Assembly: GCF_018982945.1 (NCBI RefSeq) | Contig: NZ_JABRXE010000008.1 | Coordinates: 1-64,000, forward strand | Reading direction: 5' to 3' | DNA from: Anaerostipes faecalis | GTDB lineage: Bacteria > Bacillota > Clostridia > Lachnospirales > Lachnospiraceae | Length of the DNA: 64,000 nucleotides | Shown: positions 27,134-37,039 of the stretch, piece after piece | Layout: each line of letters begins with the position of its first letter | How positions within the stretch are numbered: position 1 is the first letter of the stretch | Notes under the pieces: model-generated | Seen by the model: the letters and a program-made list of their open reading frames with translations, nothing else | What the model was told of the DNA's origin: nothing | Database searches by the model: none | Program-made: the position numbers and the translations under genes

Positions 27134-28273
27134 CTATACATTTTTTATGATATTTTCCAATCCTCTCTTTCGAATCTGTTTATTTACAAACTGAGCAAGC
27201 AGCTGATAAAGCACTGAACAGATTGGAATACTGAAAATCATTCCAACAACTCCAGAAATATTTCCTCCAACTGTAACTGCAACCAGTACCCAGATTGCCG
27301 GTAATCCCACAGAATTGCCAACCACATGAGGATAGATCAGATTACCTTCAATCTCCTGTATAACCACAAATACCACAATAAAAATAATTGCCTGTTTCCA
27401 GTCTACCATTAGAATCAGAAATACACCTACCCAGCAGCCTATAAAACCTCCAACAATTGGTATCAAAGATGTAACTCCAATAAACACTGCAATCAAAATT
27501 GCATACGGTATTCCAAAAAGCTGCATACTGATAAATATCAGCATTCCTAAAATAACAGCCTCCATGCATTGTCCTGACAGGAAATTGGAAAACGTCTGAA
27601 CTGATAATCTTCCAACTTTAATCATGTTTTCTACAATTCTCACTGGAAGAATCGCAAATAGCAGTTTTTTTATCTGATTTGCCAGAATTTCTTTCTTAAG
27701 CAGTGCATTCAAAGCAAATACCAGACCTAAAGCAAAACTTATCACCGCCTGTACTGCACCGGAAATAACGCTAACTGTAGAATTAAGAAGACCGGTTGCC
27801 CAGGTCTGCAGATAATTCATCAGCTCTCCACTAACCTTATTCCAATCAATTTCCATCTGTTCAATATATTTATGTATGGCAGGATTATTCTTTGTCATTT
27901 GATTAAGCACATCCTGTATCTGTCTGGCAAATCCCGGAATACTGTTTGATAGTTTATATAAAGTATCCACAAGTTCCGGAATGATCAGTCCAAGAACGAG
28001 CAAAATTACCCCTATAATACATGCAATGGCGCTGACGATACTTAATGCTCTTTTCCCTTTCTTCACTTTTGAAAAAACTTTTCTTTCAAAAAAACTCATA
28101 GGAACATTTATAATAAATGCCAGACAGCTTCCTAGAATAAAAGGAAACGCAACAGAAGATACATAAGATATCCCCTTAATCATTAGCTGTATATTACTCA
28201 ACCCCAAATATAAAACGATACCAAATGCCACCACAAGAAAAGGGGTTTTATCATTTTCTTTAAAAAATTTCAT
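27134..28273 (-). CDS. AI-2E family transporter
   Basis: 379-residue polytopic membrane protein of the TqsA/YdiK/YtvI family; members export small molecules (autoinducer-2 in E. coli TqsA) or act in Na+/H+ exchange, so the substrate here is open. About seven or eight membrane segments are visible, with the amphipathic middle region (VDTLYKLSNSIPGFARQIQDVL), the motif IPIVGGFIGCWVGVFLILMV and PHVVGNSVGLPAIWVLVAV near the end. The N-terminal GSCLAFIINVPMSFFERK segment is typical of the YtvI branch. AAAGGAG precedes the ATG. It lies downstream of the probable 6S RNA and its terminator. Confidence 0.88.
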   Translation of the reverse strand: MKFFKENDKTPFLVVAFGIVLYLGLSNIQLMIKGISYVSSVAFPFILGSCLAFIINVPMSFFERKVFSKVKKGKRALSIVSAIACIIGVILLVLGLIIPELVDTLYKLSNSIPGFARQIQDVLNQMTKNNPAIHKYIEQMEIDWNKVSGELMNYLQTWATGLLNSTVSVISGAVQAVISFALGLVFALNALLKKEILANQIKKLLFAILPVRIVENMIKVGRLSVQTFSNFLSGQCMEAVILGMLIFISMQLFGIPYAILIAVFIGVTSLIPIVGGFIGCWVGVFLILMVDWKQAIIFIVVFVVIQEIEGNLIYPHVVGNSVGLPAIWVLVAVTVGGNISGVVGMIFSIPICSVLYQLLAQFVNKQIRKRGLENIIKNV

Positions 28274-28312
28274 CTTTTAAATTCTCCTTTTGTAAAAGAT
28301 AGAAAACATCAA

Positions 28313-28334
28313 AGGAGACAGTATCCTGTCTCCT
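28313..28334 (-). terminator. terminator between the probable 6S RNA and the AI-2E gene
   Basis: AGGAGACAG-TATC-CTGTCTCCT, a perfect 9-bp stem, followed on the minus strand by TTTGATGTTTTCT. Confidence 0.7.
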
Positions 28335-28364
28335 CTGTTATCTTATGCATATTATTATTTTATC

Positions 28365-28554
28365 TTTTGTAATACCCGGGAATGCCGGTCTCGCAATTTT
28401 GACGCCTAGCTAAGCTAGGTGGGTCATCTCAACAAACCTTCTGCCGTCCCTTACAAAAAGAGGGCATGACATCCAGTTCATTATACGATGTCCCGTGACA
28501 AGTAAATGTAGGTTCAAAATAGCAAGTTATCGCACACCCCAGGCTTTTAACTTT
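28365..28554 (-). ncRNA. ssrS: probable 6S RNA
   Basis: About 190 nt without an ORF in the 335-nt gap between the AI-2E and DUF5662 genes, driven by a strong promoter and closed by a terminator. On the minus strand the 5' end CCTGGGGTG pairs with the 3' end CATTCCCGGG, then GC-ATTTTGA pairs with TCAAAAT-GC, leaving bulges between them. The middle contains smaller hairpins (GACATC/GATGTC and CCTAGC/GCTAGG). A long, bulged rod of this length is the layout of 6S RNA, which binds RNA polymerase holoenzyme. The call rests on shape, size and context; the sequence was not aligned to a model. Ends are approximate. Confidence 0.6.
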
Positions 28555-28560
28555 ACATTA

Positions 28561-28589
28561 ATTATACTTTAAGTATGTTTATTTTGCAA
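28561..28589 (-). promoter_or_regulatory. promoter of the probable 6S RNA
   Basis: TTGCAA (28584-28589) and TATAAT (28561-28566) on the minus strand, 17 nt apart. Confidence 0.8.
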
Positions 28590-28608
28590 GACACCCATAC
28601 ATGAAATT

Positions 28609-29199
28609 CTATCCAATATGAATTGTACTTGTTTTCTGAAATGGTGATATCCTGTCATAACCACTAATATCATCTCTCAAATCTCTTTTTAAATATTGAA
28701 AGGTTTCATCTTCACCTTTCTTGGCATACATAGTCAGAAGCATAGTCAGATAATCCCTGGATGCATCATTCATAATCGTTGCTCCTATTCCATGATTAAA
28801 ATATTCCAACGGACTTTCTTTTGTAAATTTATTTCCATTGTATATCTTCCCGGCACTTACTCTGTCTACAAACATTTCTGCCATGTATTTTTTGGGAATC
28901 TTCATTCCCACAAGTCCTTGATGATGTACATCAAGACTATAATCAATCCAATACTCAAAATGATGTTTATTTCTTCCTTTGTGATGAAGCCATGCCATAG
29001 ATACACCATTTTTCAGACGCTCACCATTGTTAGGGCTCTGCGTTCCTTTATAATAAAGAATTCCAGGAATAAATTCAGCCGGAGAATACTTTGACATATC
29101 ATGCATCAATCCCTGCCGATATAATCCCAGCCGGAAGCATCCCTTTGCCACAAGTATTTTATGCCGTGTAATCGTTTTAAAATGTCCAAGAATATTCAT
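28609..29199 (-). CDS. DUF5662 family protein
   Basis: 196 residues from ATG 29199 (AGGAG 9 nt upstream); the ATG at 29208 lies only 4 nt from the same site. Sequence features match DUF5662: HFKTITRHKILVAKGCFRLG, GLMHDMSKYSPAEFIPGILYY, WLHHKGRNKHHFEYWIDY, MPKKYMAEMFVDRV-like IPKKYMAEMFVDR, and a C-terminal LRDDISGYDRISPF. The many conserved histidines (MHD, HHKGRNKHHFE) suggest a metal site of HD type. It is a soluble protein of unknown reaction. It stands alone upstream of the probable 6S RNA. Confidence 0.8.
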   Translation of the reverse strand: MNILGHFKTITRHKILVAKGCFRLGLYRQGLMHDMSKYSPAEFIPGILYYKGTQSPNNGERLKNGVSMAWLHHKGRNKHHFEYWIDYSLDVHHQGLVGMKIPKKYMAEMFVDRVSAGKIYNGNKFTKESPLEYFNHGIGATIMNDASRDYLTMLLTMYAKKGEDETFQYLKRDLRDDISGYDRISPFQKTSTIHIG

Positions 29200-29282
29200 A
29201 ACATCCAACTCCTACTGCAAATACAAATTTCTTCCATATTACTATAGCAAAAACCCCGATTAAAGAAAAGTACATTTTTTAA

Positions 29283-29320
29283 AACAGCATCTCCAAACAT
29301 TCCCATTTGAAGATGCTGTT
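29283..29320 (-). terminator. terminator of gltB-gltD
   Basis: AACAGCATCT/AGATGCTGTT perfect 10-bp stem, 36 nt past the gltD stop; the minus strand continues TTTTAAAAAATG. Confidence 0.65.
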
Positions 29321-29355
29321 CACTATTATGATTGGTAATTCAAGCCCGGCAAAGA

Positions 29356-30840
29356 TTATAAATTTGTATAACCCATCAGCTGATAATCTACTTCTCTGGC
29401 AACATCTCTTCCTTCACGAATTGCCCATACAACCAGAGACTGTCCACGATGCATATCACCTGCTACAAATACATTTTTTACACTTGTGGCAAAACTATTC
29501 TGCTCTGTTTCCACATTGGTTCTTGCATTTACCTTTACTCCAAAGGCATCTGTAACATACTTTTCACTTCCTAAGAATCCTGCTGCAATTAATACTAAAT
29601 CTGCAGGTATCTCTTTTTCTGAACCTTCTACAGGAACCATTGCCATTCTTCCTGTTTTTTCGTCCTTTTTACTTTCCAATGAAACAAGTACAGCTTTACA
29701 TACTTCGCCTTTTTTATTCATCTTAAATTCTTTTACTGTTGTCTGATAAATTCTTGGGTCATGTCCAAAAACTGCTATAGCTTCTTCCTGACCATAATCT
29801 GTCTTACAGATTCTAGGCCATTCTGGCCATGGATTGTCTTCTGTACGCTGATCCGGAAGTTTTGGCATCATTTCCAGCTGTGTAACACTTTTAGCACCAT
29901 GACGGATGGATGTTCCCACACAGTCATTTCCAGTATCTCCACCACCGATAACAATAACATTTTTTCCTTTTGCAGAAATATATTTATTATCTTTCAGTTC
30001 AGAATCAAGAAGACTTTTTGTAGTTGCCTTTAAGAAATCTACTGCAAAATAAATTCCCTTTGCTTCACGTCCAGGTACTTCAATATTTCTTGGATTAGAA
30101 GAACCACAGGCAAGTACAATCGCATCATACTCTTTCTTTAACTGTTCTGGTTTGATGTCTTTTCCAACATTTGTATTGGCAACGAAATGAATTCCTTCTT
30201 CTTCCATGATTTTCAATTTACGTTCTACAATATGTTTTTCCAGTTTCATATTTGGAATACCATACATTAACAATCCGCCAAAGCGATCAGAACGTTCATA
30301 TACAGTCACTTCATGCCCGCGTTTATTTAAAGAATTTGCTGCTGATAAACCTGCCGGTCCAGAACCTATCACTGCAACTTTCTTTCCTGTACGGAATTTT
30401 GGAGGCATTGCTTTTGCAAGACCATTGGCATATCCATATTCAACAATACTTAACTCATTTTGTTTTGAGCAGACCGGATCTCCATCCAGTCCACAGGTAC
30501 ATGCATTTTCACAAAGAGCCGGACAAACACGTCCTGTAAATTCAGGAAATGGATTAGTCTTTTTCAATCTGCGATAGGCCTGCTTCCAGTTTCCTGTACA
30601 AATCAGGTCGTTCCATTCCGGAACAAGATTGTTTAACGGACATCCTGAAGCCATTCCGTTTAACACCTGTCCGGACTGGCAGAATGGCACTCCACAGTCC
30701 ATACATCTAGCTCCCTGTTTCTGCTGTTCCTCTTTTGGAAGAGGAACATGAAATTCATTATAATGTTTGATTCTTTCTTTTGGAGATTCAGCCTGGGCAT
30801 CTTCTCTCACATAATCTAAAAATCCAGTTGGTTTTCCCAT
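29356..30840 (-). CDS. gltD: glutamate synthase small (beta) subunit
   Basis: FAD/NADPH subunit that passes electrons to the large subunit for glutamate formation from glutamine and 2-oxoglutarate. The 494 residues start MGKPTGFLDYVRED. Two N-terminal [4Fe-4S] cysteine groups are visible (CMDCGVPFC, GCPLNN, CPALCENACTCG), followed by the FAD motif VAVIGSGPAGLSAANSL and the NADPH motif VIVIGGGDTGNDCVGTSIRHG, and VFVAGDMHRGQSLVVWAIREG near the end. The gene lies 12 nt after gltB and ends at a terminator. Confidence 0.96.
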   Translation of the reverse strand: MGKPTGFLDYVREDAQAESPKERIKHYNEFHVPLPKEEQQKQGARCMDCGVPFCQSGQVLNGMASGCPLNNLVPEWNDLICTGNWKQAYRRLKKTNPFPEFTGRVCPALCENACTCGLDGDPVCSKQNELSIVEYGYANGLAKAMPPKFRTGKKVAVIGSGPAGLSAANSLNKRGHEVTVYERSDRFGGLLMYGIPNMKLEKHIVERKLKIMEEEGIHFVANTNVGKDIKPEQLKKEYDAIVLACGSSNPRNIEVPGREAKGIYFAVDFLKATTKSLLDSELKDNKYISAKGKNVIVIGGGDTGNDCVGTSIRHGAKSVTQLEMMPKLPDQRTEDNPWPEWPRICKTDYGQEEAIAVFGHDPRIYQTTVKEFKMNKKGEVCKAVLVSLESKKDEKTGRMAMVPVEGSEKEIPADLVLIAAGFLGSEKYVTDAFGVKVNARTNVETEQNSFATSVKNVFVAGDMHRGQSLVVWAIREGRDVAREVDYQLMGYTNL

Positions 30841-30852
30841 AATTTCCTCCTC

Positions 30853-33800
30853 CTAATTCTGTCCATTGGCATTCATGTAAAACGCTTCAATCTGTGCCTG
30901 TTCACTACTTAATCCACGTTCTTCCATCTGCACGATCAGATTCTGCATCTTCTTGTAATCATTTGGCATAATCTTTTTGAATTTTGGCAAATATTTTCCA
31001 AGATTCTTGAGAATTTCCTTACCTTTTTCAGAATTTGTATATGCCACATGTTCTTTCAGCATTTCTTTTACTTCCATAACATCATATTTAGAGGTAACCG
31101 GTTCAATTGAAACCATTTCTTTATTCAGATTCATATATAACTTGCTTTCTTCATCCAGAACATATGCAACTCCACCACTCATACCTGCAGCAAAGTTTTT
31201 ACCGGTTGGTCCGAGAACCAGCACACGTCCTCCAGTCATATATTCACATCCATGATCACCAACACCTTCTACAACAGCTGTTGCTCCAGAGTTACGTACA
31301 CAGAAACGTTCACCTGCAATACCGTTAATATATGCTTTACCACTTGTTGCTCCATATAATGCAACGTTACCTACGATAATATTTTCTTCGGCTTTAAATT
31401 TCACTCCTTTTGGTGGACAAAGCACTAATTTACCACCGGATAAACCTTTTCCAAAATAGTCGTTACTGTCTCCCACCAGCTGTAAAGTCAGTCCTTTCGG
31501 GATAAATGCTCCAAAACTCTGTCCGCCGGCACCATTACATTTTACTGTATATGTATCGTCTTCCAGTGTCTGTTCTCCCCATTTTCTTGTAATCTCAGCT
31601 CCAAACATTGTTCCAAATGTACGATCAATGTTTGTTACATCAATTTCAATACTCTTCTTCTGCTTTTTATCCAGTGCAGTCTTTAACTGTTTCATCAGAA
31701 CTTTTTCATCTGCTGTCTGTTCCAGTTTAAAGTCATAAACTTTCTTATGATTGTAATCCATCTTTTCTGCATTTACAAAAGTTGGATCTAAGATACGTGA
31801 TAAATCCACATGTTTTTCCTCGGCTACATGATTTGGTCTTAACAAATCTGTACGCCCTACCAGTTCATCCACTGTGGCAACACCTAATTTTGCCATATAT
31901 TCTCTTAATTCCTGAGCAATAAATCTCATGAAATTCATTACATATTCCGGTTTACCTTTAAAACGTTTTCTTAATTCCGGATTCTGTGTCGCAACACCAA
32001 CAGGACATGTATCCAGATTACAAACACGCATCATAACACAACCAAGTGTTACAAGTGGCGCTGTTGCAAATCCAAATTCTTCTGCACCAAGCATTGCTGC
32101 AATGGCAACATCACGTCCGCTCATCAGTTTTCCATCTGTTTCTACGATAACTTTGTTACGTAAATCATTCATCATAAGATTCTGATGTGCCTCTGCCAAA
32201 CCAAGTTCCCAAGGAAGCCCTGCATTATAGATAGAATTTCTAGGTGCTGCTCCAGTACCACCATCATATCCGGAAATCAGGATAACCTGTGCTCCTGCTT
32301 TTGCAACACCAGAAGCAACAGTACCAACTCCTGCTTCAGATACCAGTTTGACAGAAATTCTTGCATCTTTATTTGCATTCTTACAGTCATAGATCAATTG
32401 TGCCAAATCCTCGATTGAATAAATGTCATGATGAGGTGGTGGTGAAATCAATCCTACACCAGCTGTTGAATGACGTGTTTTTGCAATCCAAGGGTAAACT
32501 TTCTTTCCTGGAAGATGACCACCTTCTCCAGGTTTAGCTCCCTGAGCCATTTTAATCTGAATTTCTTTTGCACTTACCAGATATTCACTGGTTACACCAA
32601 ATCGTCCAGATGCAATCTGTTTGATTGCAGAACAGCGATTCAAACCATCTCTTCCAATTGTTAAACGTTCCGGTCTTTCTCCACCTTCACCACTATTAGA
32701 TTTACCACCCAGTTTATTCATAGCAATGGCAAGGGTTTCATGAGCTTCTCCGGAAATAGATCCATAAGACATAGCTCCCGTTTTAAAACGTTTTACAATG
32801 GAATCAACACTTTCAACTTTTTCAATCGGAATTCCTTTTTTAGGATAATTAAATTCCATTAATCCTCTTAAATTTCCAGGTTCTAATTCCTGATCGATCA
32901 TATGTGTATATTCTTTAAACAACTCATAATTTCCAGTTCTTGTTGCAGTTTGTAATGTATGAATTGTTCTTGGATTATACAGATGCTGTTCTTTTCCACT
33001 TCTATATTTATGACTTCCTGCACTTTCAAGAGTCATATCATTTTCCAGTCCAAGAGGATCAAATGCCGATGCATGTCGTGCATCCACATCTTCTTCAAGA
33101 TCTTTTAATGAAATTCCTTCCACACGACTGACAGTATTTGTAAAATATTTATTTACCACATCAGAGTTAATACCAATAGCTTCAAAAATCTGAGATCCCT
33201 GATAAGACTGAATTGTTGAAATACCCATCTTAGATGCAATCTTAACAATTCCATGAAGTATGGCATTTGTATAATCATTTACTGCTGCATAATAATCTTT
33301 GTGAAGCAATTCATCATCAATCAGCTTCTGAATACTCTGCAGTGCAAGATATGGATTCACGGCACATGCACCATATCCAAGAAGTGTAGCAAAATGATGT
33401 ACTTCTCTTGGTTCACCACTTTCCAGAATCAATGCAACAGAAGTACGTTTTTTCGTTCTGATCAGATGCTGATGCATTGCTGAAACAGCCAGTAATGATG
33501 GAATTGCCACATGGTTTTCATCCACACCACGGTCAGATAAAATAATAATATTGGCACCATCACGATAAGCTCTGTCCACTTCTACAAAAAGACGATCCAG
33601 TGCTTTTTCAAGTGATGTATTTTTATAATATATAATAGGAAGTTCTACAACCTTAAATCCTTCTTTTTTCATGTTCTTGATTTTTAACAAATCTGTATCT
33701 GTAAGGATTGGATTATGAACTTTTAATACTCGACAGTTTTCCGGTTTTTCATCAAGAATGTTTCCTTCTTTACCAACATAAATCGTGGTGGATGTTACAA

Positions 33801-35394
33801 GTTCCTCACGAATTGCATCAATAGGCGGATTTGTAACCTGTGCAAACAACTGTTTAAAATAATTAAACAACGGCTGATGTTTTTTAGATAATACTGCCAA
33901 TGGTGTATCTGTACCCATTGCAGCAATAGCTTCTGTTCCATTTAACGCCATTGGCTGAATAGTTGTTTTGATTTCTTCATAAGTATATCCAAATGCTTTC
34001 ATCATTTTTTCTCGTTCTTCTTTTCCATAAGAAGGAACTGGCTCATTTGGAATCTTTAAGTCTTTTAATTCTAACAGATTGCTGTCCAGCCATTCACCAT
34101 AAGGTTCTTTCTTTGCATATTTTTCTTTTACTACATCGTCTGCAATTACTTTTCCCTGGATAGTATCTACCAGAAGCATCTTTCCAGGACGAAGTCTTTC
34201 TTTTACTACAATTTTTGTCGGATCAATATCTAAAACACCAATTTCAGAAGAAAGGATCAACTGATCATCATCTGTAATATAGTATCTTGATGGACGTAAT
34301 CCATTACGATCCAGAACGGCACCAACCTGATCCCCATCTGTGAACAAAATAGATGCAGGTCCATCCCACGGTTCCATCATAGTTGCATAATACTGATAAA
34401 AGTCTTTCTTTTCCTGTGTTATAACTTTATTATTTTCCCATGGCTCTGGAATTGTAATCATAACTGCATGAGGAAGGTCCATACCACTCATTACCAGAAA
34501 TTCCAATGTATTGTCCAGTCTCGCTGAATCTGATCCGTTTGGATTTACTACAGGAATCAGTTTATGCATCTCATTTTTAAGATATTCAGATTCCATATTT
34601 TCTTCACGGGCAAGCATCTTATCAGCATTTCCACGGATGGTATTAATTTCACCATTATGAACAATAAAACGATATGGATGCGCTTTTTCCCAGCTTGGTG
34701 TTGTATTTGTACTAAATCTGGAATGAACAAGTGCAATAGCAGATTCATAGGATACATCCTGTAAATCTTTAAAGAATGTACGAAGCTGTCCAACCAGAAA
34801 CATACCTTTATATACTATGGTACGGCTTGATAAAGAGACAACATATGATTCTTCATTACTCTGTTCAAATACCTTTCGTGCTATATATAACTTACGATCA
34901 AAAGCAAGTCCTTTTTCCACATCTGCAGGTTTCTTTACAAATCCCTGCAGAATCTTAGGCATACATTCCAGTGCCTTTTTACCAAGAACTCCTGGATCTG
35001 TAGGAACCTCTCTCCATCCCAGGAATGTCATTCCTTCTTTCTCAACTATGATTTCAAACATCTTTTTAGCCTGACGAAGTCTTAATTCATCATTAGGAAA
35101 AAAGAACATACCAATTCCGTATTCTCTCTCATCTCCAATGTCAATCTGGGCTTCTTTACAGGCTTTTGTAAAAAATTTATGTGAAATCTGAAGCATGATA
35201 CCTACACCATCTCCAGTTTCTCCCGCTGCATCTTTACCAGCTCTATGTTCTAATGTTTCAACGATCTTCAGGGCATTATCAACTGTCTGATGATTTTTTA
35301 CACCTTTGATGTTTACACATGCACCAATACCACAGTTGTCATGCTCGAAGCTTGGATCATATAATCCTGGCATCTGTTTATCCTGATTCATCAT
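30853..35394 (-). CDS. gltB: glutamate synthase large (alpha) subunit
   Basis: 1513-residue catalytic subunit. It has a short propeptide before the nucleophile cysteine (HDNCGIGACVN, Cys at about 21) of the class II glutaminase domain, which contains VHSRFSTNTTPSWEKAHPYR and HNGEINTIRGN. The central domain is followed by the FMN-binding synthase barrel (KRFKTGAMSYGSISGEAHE, GAKPGEGGHLPG, SGYDGGTGAAPRNS). The 3Fe-4S cysteines appear as CVMMRVCNLDTCPVGVA, and the C-terminal beta-helix with GNVALYGATSGKAYINGIAG is complete. Promoter at 35440-35468. Two adjacent ATG codons (35394, 35391) are possible starts. Confidence 0.97.
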   Translation of the reverse strand: MMNQDKQMPGLYDPSFEHDNCGIGACVNIKGVKNHQTVDNALKIVETLEHRAGKDAAGETGDGVGIMLQISHKFFTKACKEAQIDIGDEREYGIGMFFFPNDELRLRQAKKMFEIIVEKEGMTFLGWREVPTDPGVLGKKALECMPKILQGFVKKPADVEKGLAFDRKLYIARKVFEQSNEESYVVSLSSRTIVYKGMFLVGQLRTFFKDLQDVSYESAIALVHSRFSTNTTPSWEKAHPYRFIVHNGEINTIRGNADKMLAREENMESEYLKNEMHKLIPVVNPNGSDSARLDNTLEFLVMSGMDLPHAVMITIPEPWENNKVITQEKKDFYQYYATMMEPWDGPASILFTDGDQVGAVLDRNGLRPSRYYITDDDQLILSSEIGVLDIDPTKIVVKERLRPGKMLLVDTIQGKVIADDVVKEKYAKKEPYGEWLDSNLLELKDLKIPNEPVPSYGKEEREKMMKAFGYTYEEIKTTIQPMALNGTEAIAAMGTDTPLAVLSKKHQPLFNYFKQLFAQVTNPPIDAIREELVTSTTIYVGKEGNILDEKPENCRVLKVHNPILTDTDLLKIKNMKKEGFKVVELPIIYYKNTSLEKALDRLFVEVDRAYRDGANIIILSDRGVDENHVAIPSLLAVSAMHQHLIRTKKRTSVALILESGEPREVHHFATLLGYGACAVNPYLALQSIQKLIDDELLHKDYYAAVNDYTNAILHGIVKIASKMGISTIQSYQGSQIFEAIGINSDVVNKYFTNTVSRVEGISLKDLEEDVDARHASAFDPLGLENDMTLESAGSHKYRSGKEQHLYNPRTIHTLQTATRTGNYELFKEYTHMIDQELEPGNLRGLMEFNYPKKGIPIEKVESVDSIVKRFKTGAMSYGSISGEAHETLAIAMNKLGGKSNSGEGGERPERLTIGRDGLNRCSAIKQIASGRFGVTSEYLVSAKEIQIKMAQGAKPGEGGHLPGKKVYPWIAKTRHSTAGVGLISPPPHHDIYSIEDLAQLIYDCKNANKDARISVKLVSEAGVGTVASGVAKAGAQVILISGYDGGTGAAPRNSIYNAGLPWELGLAEAHQNLMMNDLRNKVIVETDGKLMSGRDVAIAAMLGAEEFGFATAPLVTLGCVMMRVCNLDTCPVGVATQNPELRKRFKGKPEYVMNFMRFIAQELREYMAKLGVATVDELVGRTDLLRPNHVAEEKHVDLSRILDPTFVNAEKMDYNHKKVYDFKLEQTADEKVLMKQLKTALDKKQKKSIEIDVTNIDRTFGTMFGAEITRKWGEQTLEDDTYTVKCNGAGGQSFGAFIPKGLTLQLVGDSNDYFGKGLSGGKLVLCPPKGVKFKAEENIIVGNVALYGATSGKAYINGIAGERFCVRNSGATAVVEGVGDHGCEYMTGGRVLVLGPTGKNFAAGMSGGVAYVLDEESKLYMNLNKEMVSIEPVTSKYDVMEVKEMLKEHVAYTNSEKGKEILKNLGKYLPKFKKIMPNDYKKMQNLIVQMEERGLSSEQAQIEAFYMNANGQN

Positions 35395-35439
35395 CTTCCT
35401 TCATCCTTTCGTCAAATTCTTTCCTTTATGTTGTTTTTT

Positions 35440-35468
35440 ATAATACATAAATAATCTTCTCTTGTAAA
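35440..35468 (-). promoter_or_regulatory. promoter of gltB-gltD
   Basis: TTTACA (35463-35468) and TATTAT (35440-35445) on the minus strand, 17 nt apart. The 275-nt divergent gap otherwise holds a spaced TTATCTGA/TCAGATAA pair and the MATE promoter. Confidence 0.6.
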
Positions 35469-35599
35469 GAGGAAATTTTCTTAAGTTATCTGATTATTAG
35501 ATTATTTAATTATATAAATATTGTTTTCAGATAATGTTTTGAATTTTCTCTTATTTTCTCAAGAACAAGACATTTTATTGCAAAATTTTTTTCTGTTAG

Positions 35600-35628
35600 T
35601 TGTGTCGAATCTTGTTTTATATTATACT
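35600..35628 (+). promoter_or_regulatory. promoter of the MATE exporter gene
   Basis: TTGTGT (35600-35605) and TATACT (35623-35628), 17 nt apart, 41 nt before the ATG. Confidence 0.65.
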
Positions 35629-35669
35629 TATTTACAGCCTATTAATAGAAAGTTGAGGATATAATTGAA

Positions 35670-37037
35670 ATGTTACAAGAAAAGAAAAACAATCCTTTGG
35701 GCACTGAGAAAATCAGTACTTTATTGCTTAGATTTGCTATTCCTAGTATTATCGCTATGCTGGTCAGTGCATTATACAATATGGTAGATCAGTTCTTCAT
35801 AGGACGAAGCGTAGGAATGCTTGGAAATGCTGCTACAAACGTAGCTTTTCCTCTGGTCATGACCTGTACCGCTATTGCTTTGATGTGTGGAATTGGCGGT
35901 GCGGCTAATTTTAATTTATCCATGGGAAGGGGAGAAAAAGATAAAGCTGCAGGATTCGCAAGAAATGCTATTACTATGCTATTTACTTTAGGCATTCTTT
36001 TATGCATAATCACAAAAATATTTCTTAAACCAATGATGCTTTTATTTGGCGCTACAACCGATGTCTTAAATTATTCTTTAATATATACCAGTATTACATC
36101 TTTTGGGTTTCCTTTTTTAATATTGACCACAGGTGGAACAAATCTTGTAAGAGCTGATGGCAGTCCCAGATTTTCTATGATCTGCACTATTACAGGAGCT
36201 ATTATTAATACTGTTTTAGATCCATTATTTATATTTGTTTTTCATATGGGAATATCCGGTGCCGCATGGGCAACGGTTATTGGACAGGTTATTTCAGGAC
36301 TTATGGTTCTTGGTTATCTAAGGCAGTTTCATACAGTTTCCCTTACAAAAGATACCCTTATTCCAAAACCTGAAAATTGTAAAAAAATCATCACTTTAGG
36401 AATGGCACCCTGCTTTAACCAGCTGGCAATGATGATCGTCCAGATTGTAATGAACAATGTTCTTATTTTATATGGTGCTTCTTCTGTTTATGGAAGTGAT
36501 ATACCTCTTGCATGTGCCGGAATCATCATGAAAGTGAATATGATCTTCTTTTCTGTCAATATCGGTATTTCCCAAGGACTCCAGCCGATTATCAGCTTCA
36601 ACTATGGTGCTAAGAAATATCATAGAGTGAAAGAGGCTTATTTAAAAGCCATTGTTTCCGCCACAACAATCAGTACAATCGCTTTTTTGTGTTTTCAGAT
36701 GTTTCCAAGAGAAATCATCGGGTTTTTCGGTTCAGAAAGTGAAGCTTATTATCAATTTGCAGAAAAGTTTTTCCGTATTTTCCTGTTTTGTACTTTCATT
36801 AACGGAATTCAGCCGATTACTTCCAATTTCTTCACTGCAATCGGGAAAGCAAATCGAGGTATTTTCATTTCTCTGACCAGGCAGATAATCTTCCTTCTTC
36901 CACTTTTAATTATTCTGCCGATTTTCTTGGGAATTGACGGCATTATGTTCTCTGCACCGATTGCAGATGCCATTGCTGCAGTCTTTGCAATCACATTTGC
37001 CTTACATGAACTTAGAAGCTATCCCATTTATATGTAA
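35670..37037 (+). CDS. MATE family efflux transporter
   Basis: 455-residue multidrug/toxin exporter with about twelve membrane segments in two homologous halves. Landmarks include LLLRFAIPSIIAMLVSALYNMVDQFF at the N terminus, IGRSVGMLGNAATNVAFPL, FGFPFLILTTGGTNLVRADGSP, and in the second half ITLGMAPCFNQLAMMIVQIV and GISQGLQPIISFNYGAKKYH. The cation driving export and the substrate cannot be told from the sequence. The ribosome site (GAGG) is weak and 11 nt away. The gene diverges from gltB and converges on the alcohol dehydrogenase gene, with repeat copy B directly after its stop. Confidence 0.93.
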   Translation: MLQEKKNNPLGTEKISTLLLRFAIPSIIAMLVSALYNMVDQFFIGRSVGMLGNAATNVAFPLVMTCTAIALMCGIGGAANFNLSMGRGEKDKAAGFARNAITMLFTLGILLCIITKIFLKPMMLLFGATTDVLNYSLIYTSITSFGFPFLILTTGGTNLVRADGSPRFSMICTITGAIINTVLDPLFIFVFHMGISGAAWATVIGQVISGLMVLGYLRQFHTVSLTKDTLIPKPENCKKIITLGMAPCFNQLAMMIVQIVMNNVLILYGASSVYGSDIPLACAGIIMKVNMIFFSVNIGISQGLQPIISFNYGAKKYHRVKEAYLKAIVSATTISTIAFLCFQMFPREIIGFFGSESEAYYQFAEKFFRIFLFCTFINGIQPITSNFFTAIGKANRGIFISLTRQIIFLLPLLIILPIFLGIDGIMFSAPIADAIAAVFAITFALHELRSYPIYM

Positions 37038-37039
37038 GA

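Noticed and set aside
35490-35560. Spaced inverted repeat TTATCTGA...TCAGATAA between gltB and the MATE gene
   Set aside because: The arms are about 40 nt apart in very A/T-rich DNA; this could easily arise by chance.
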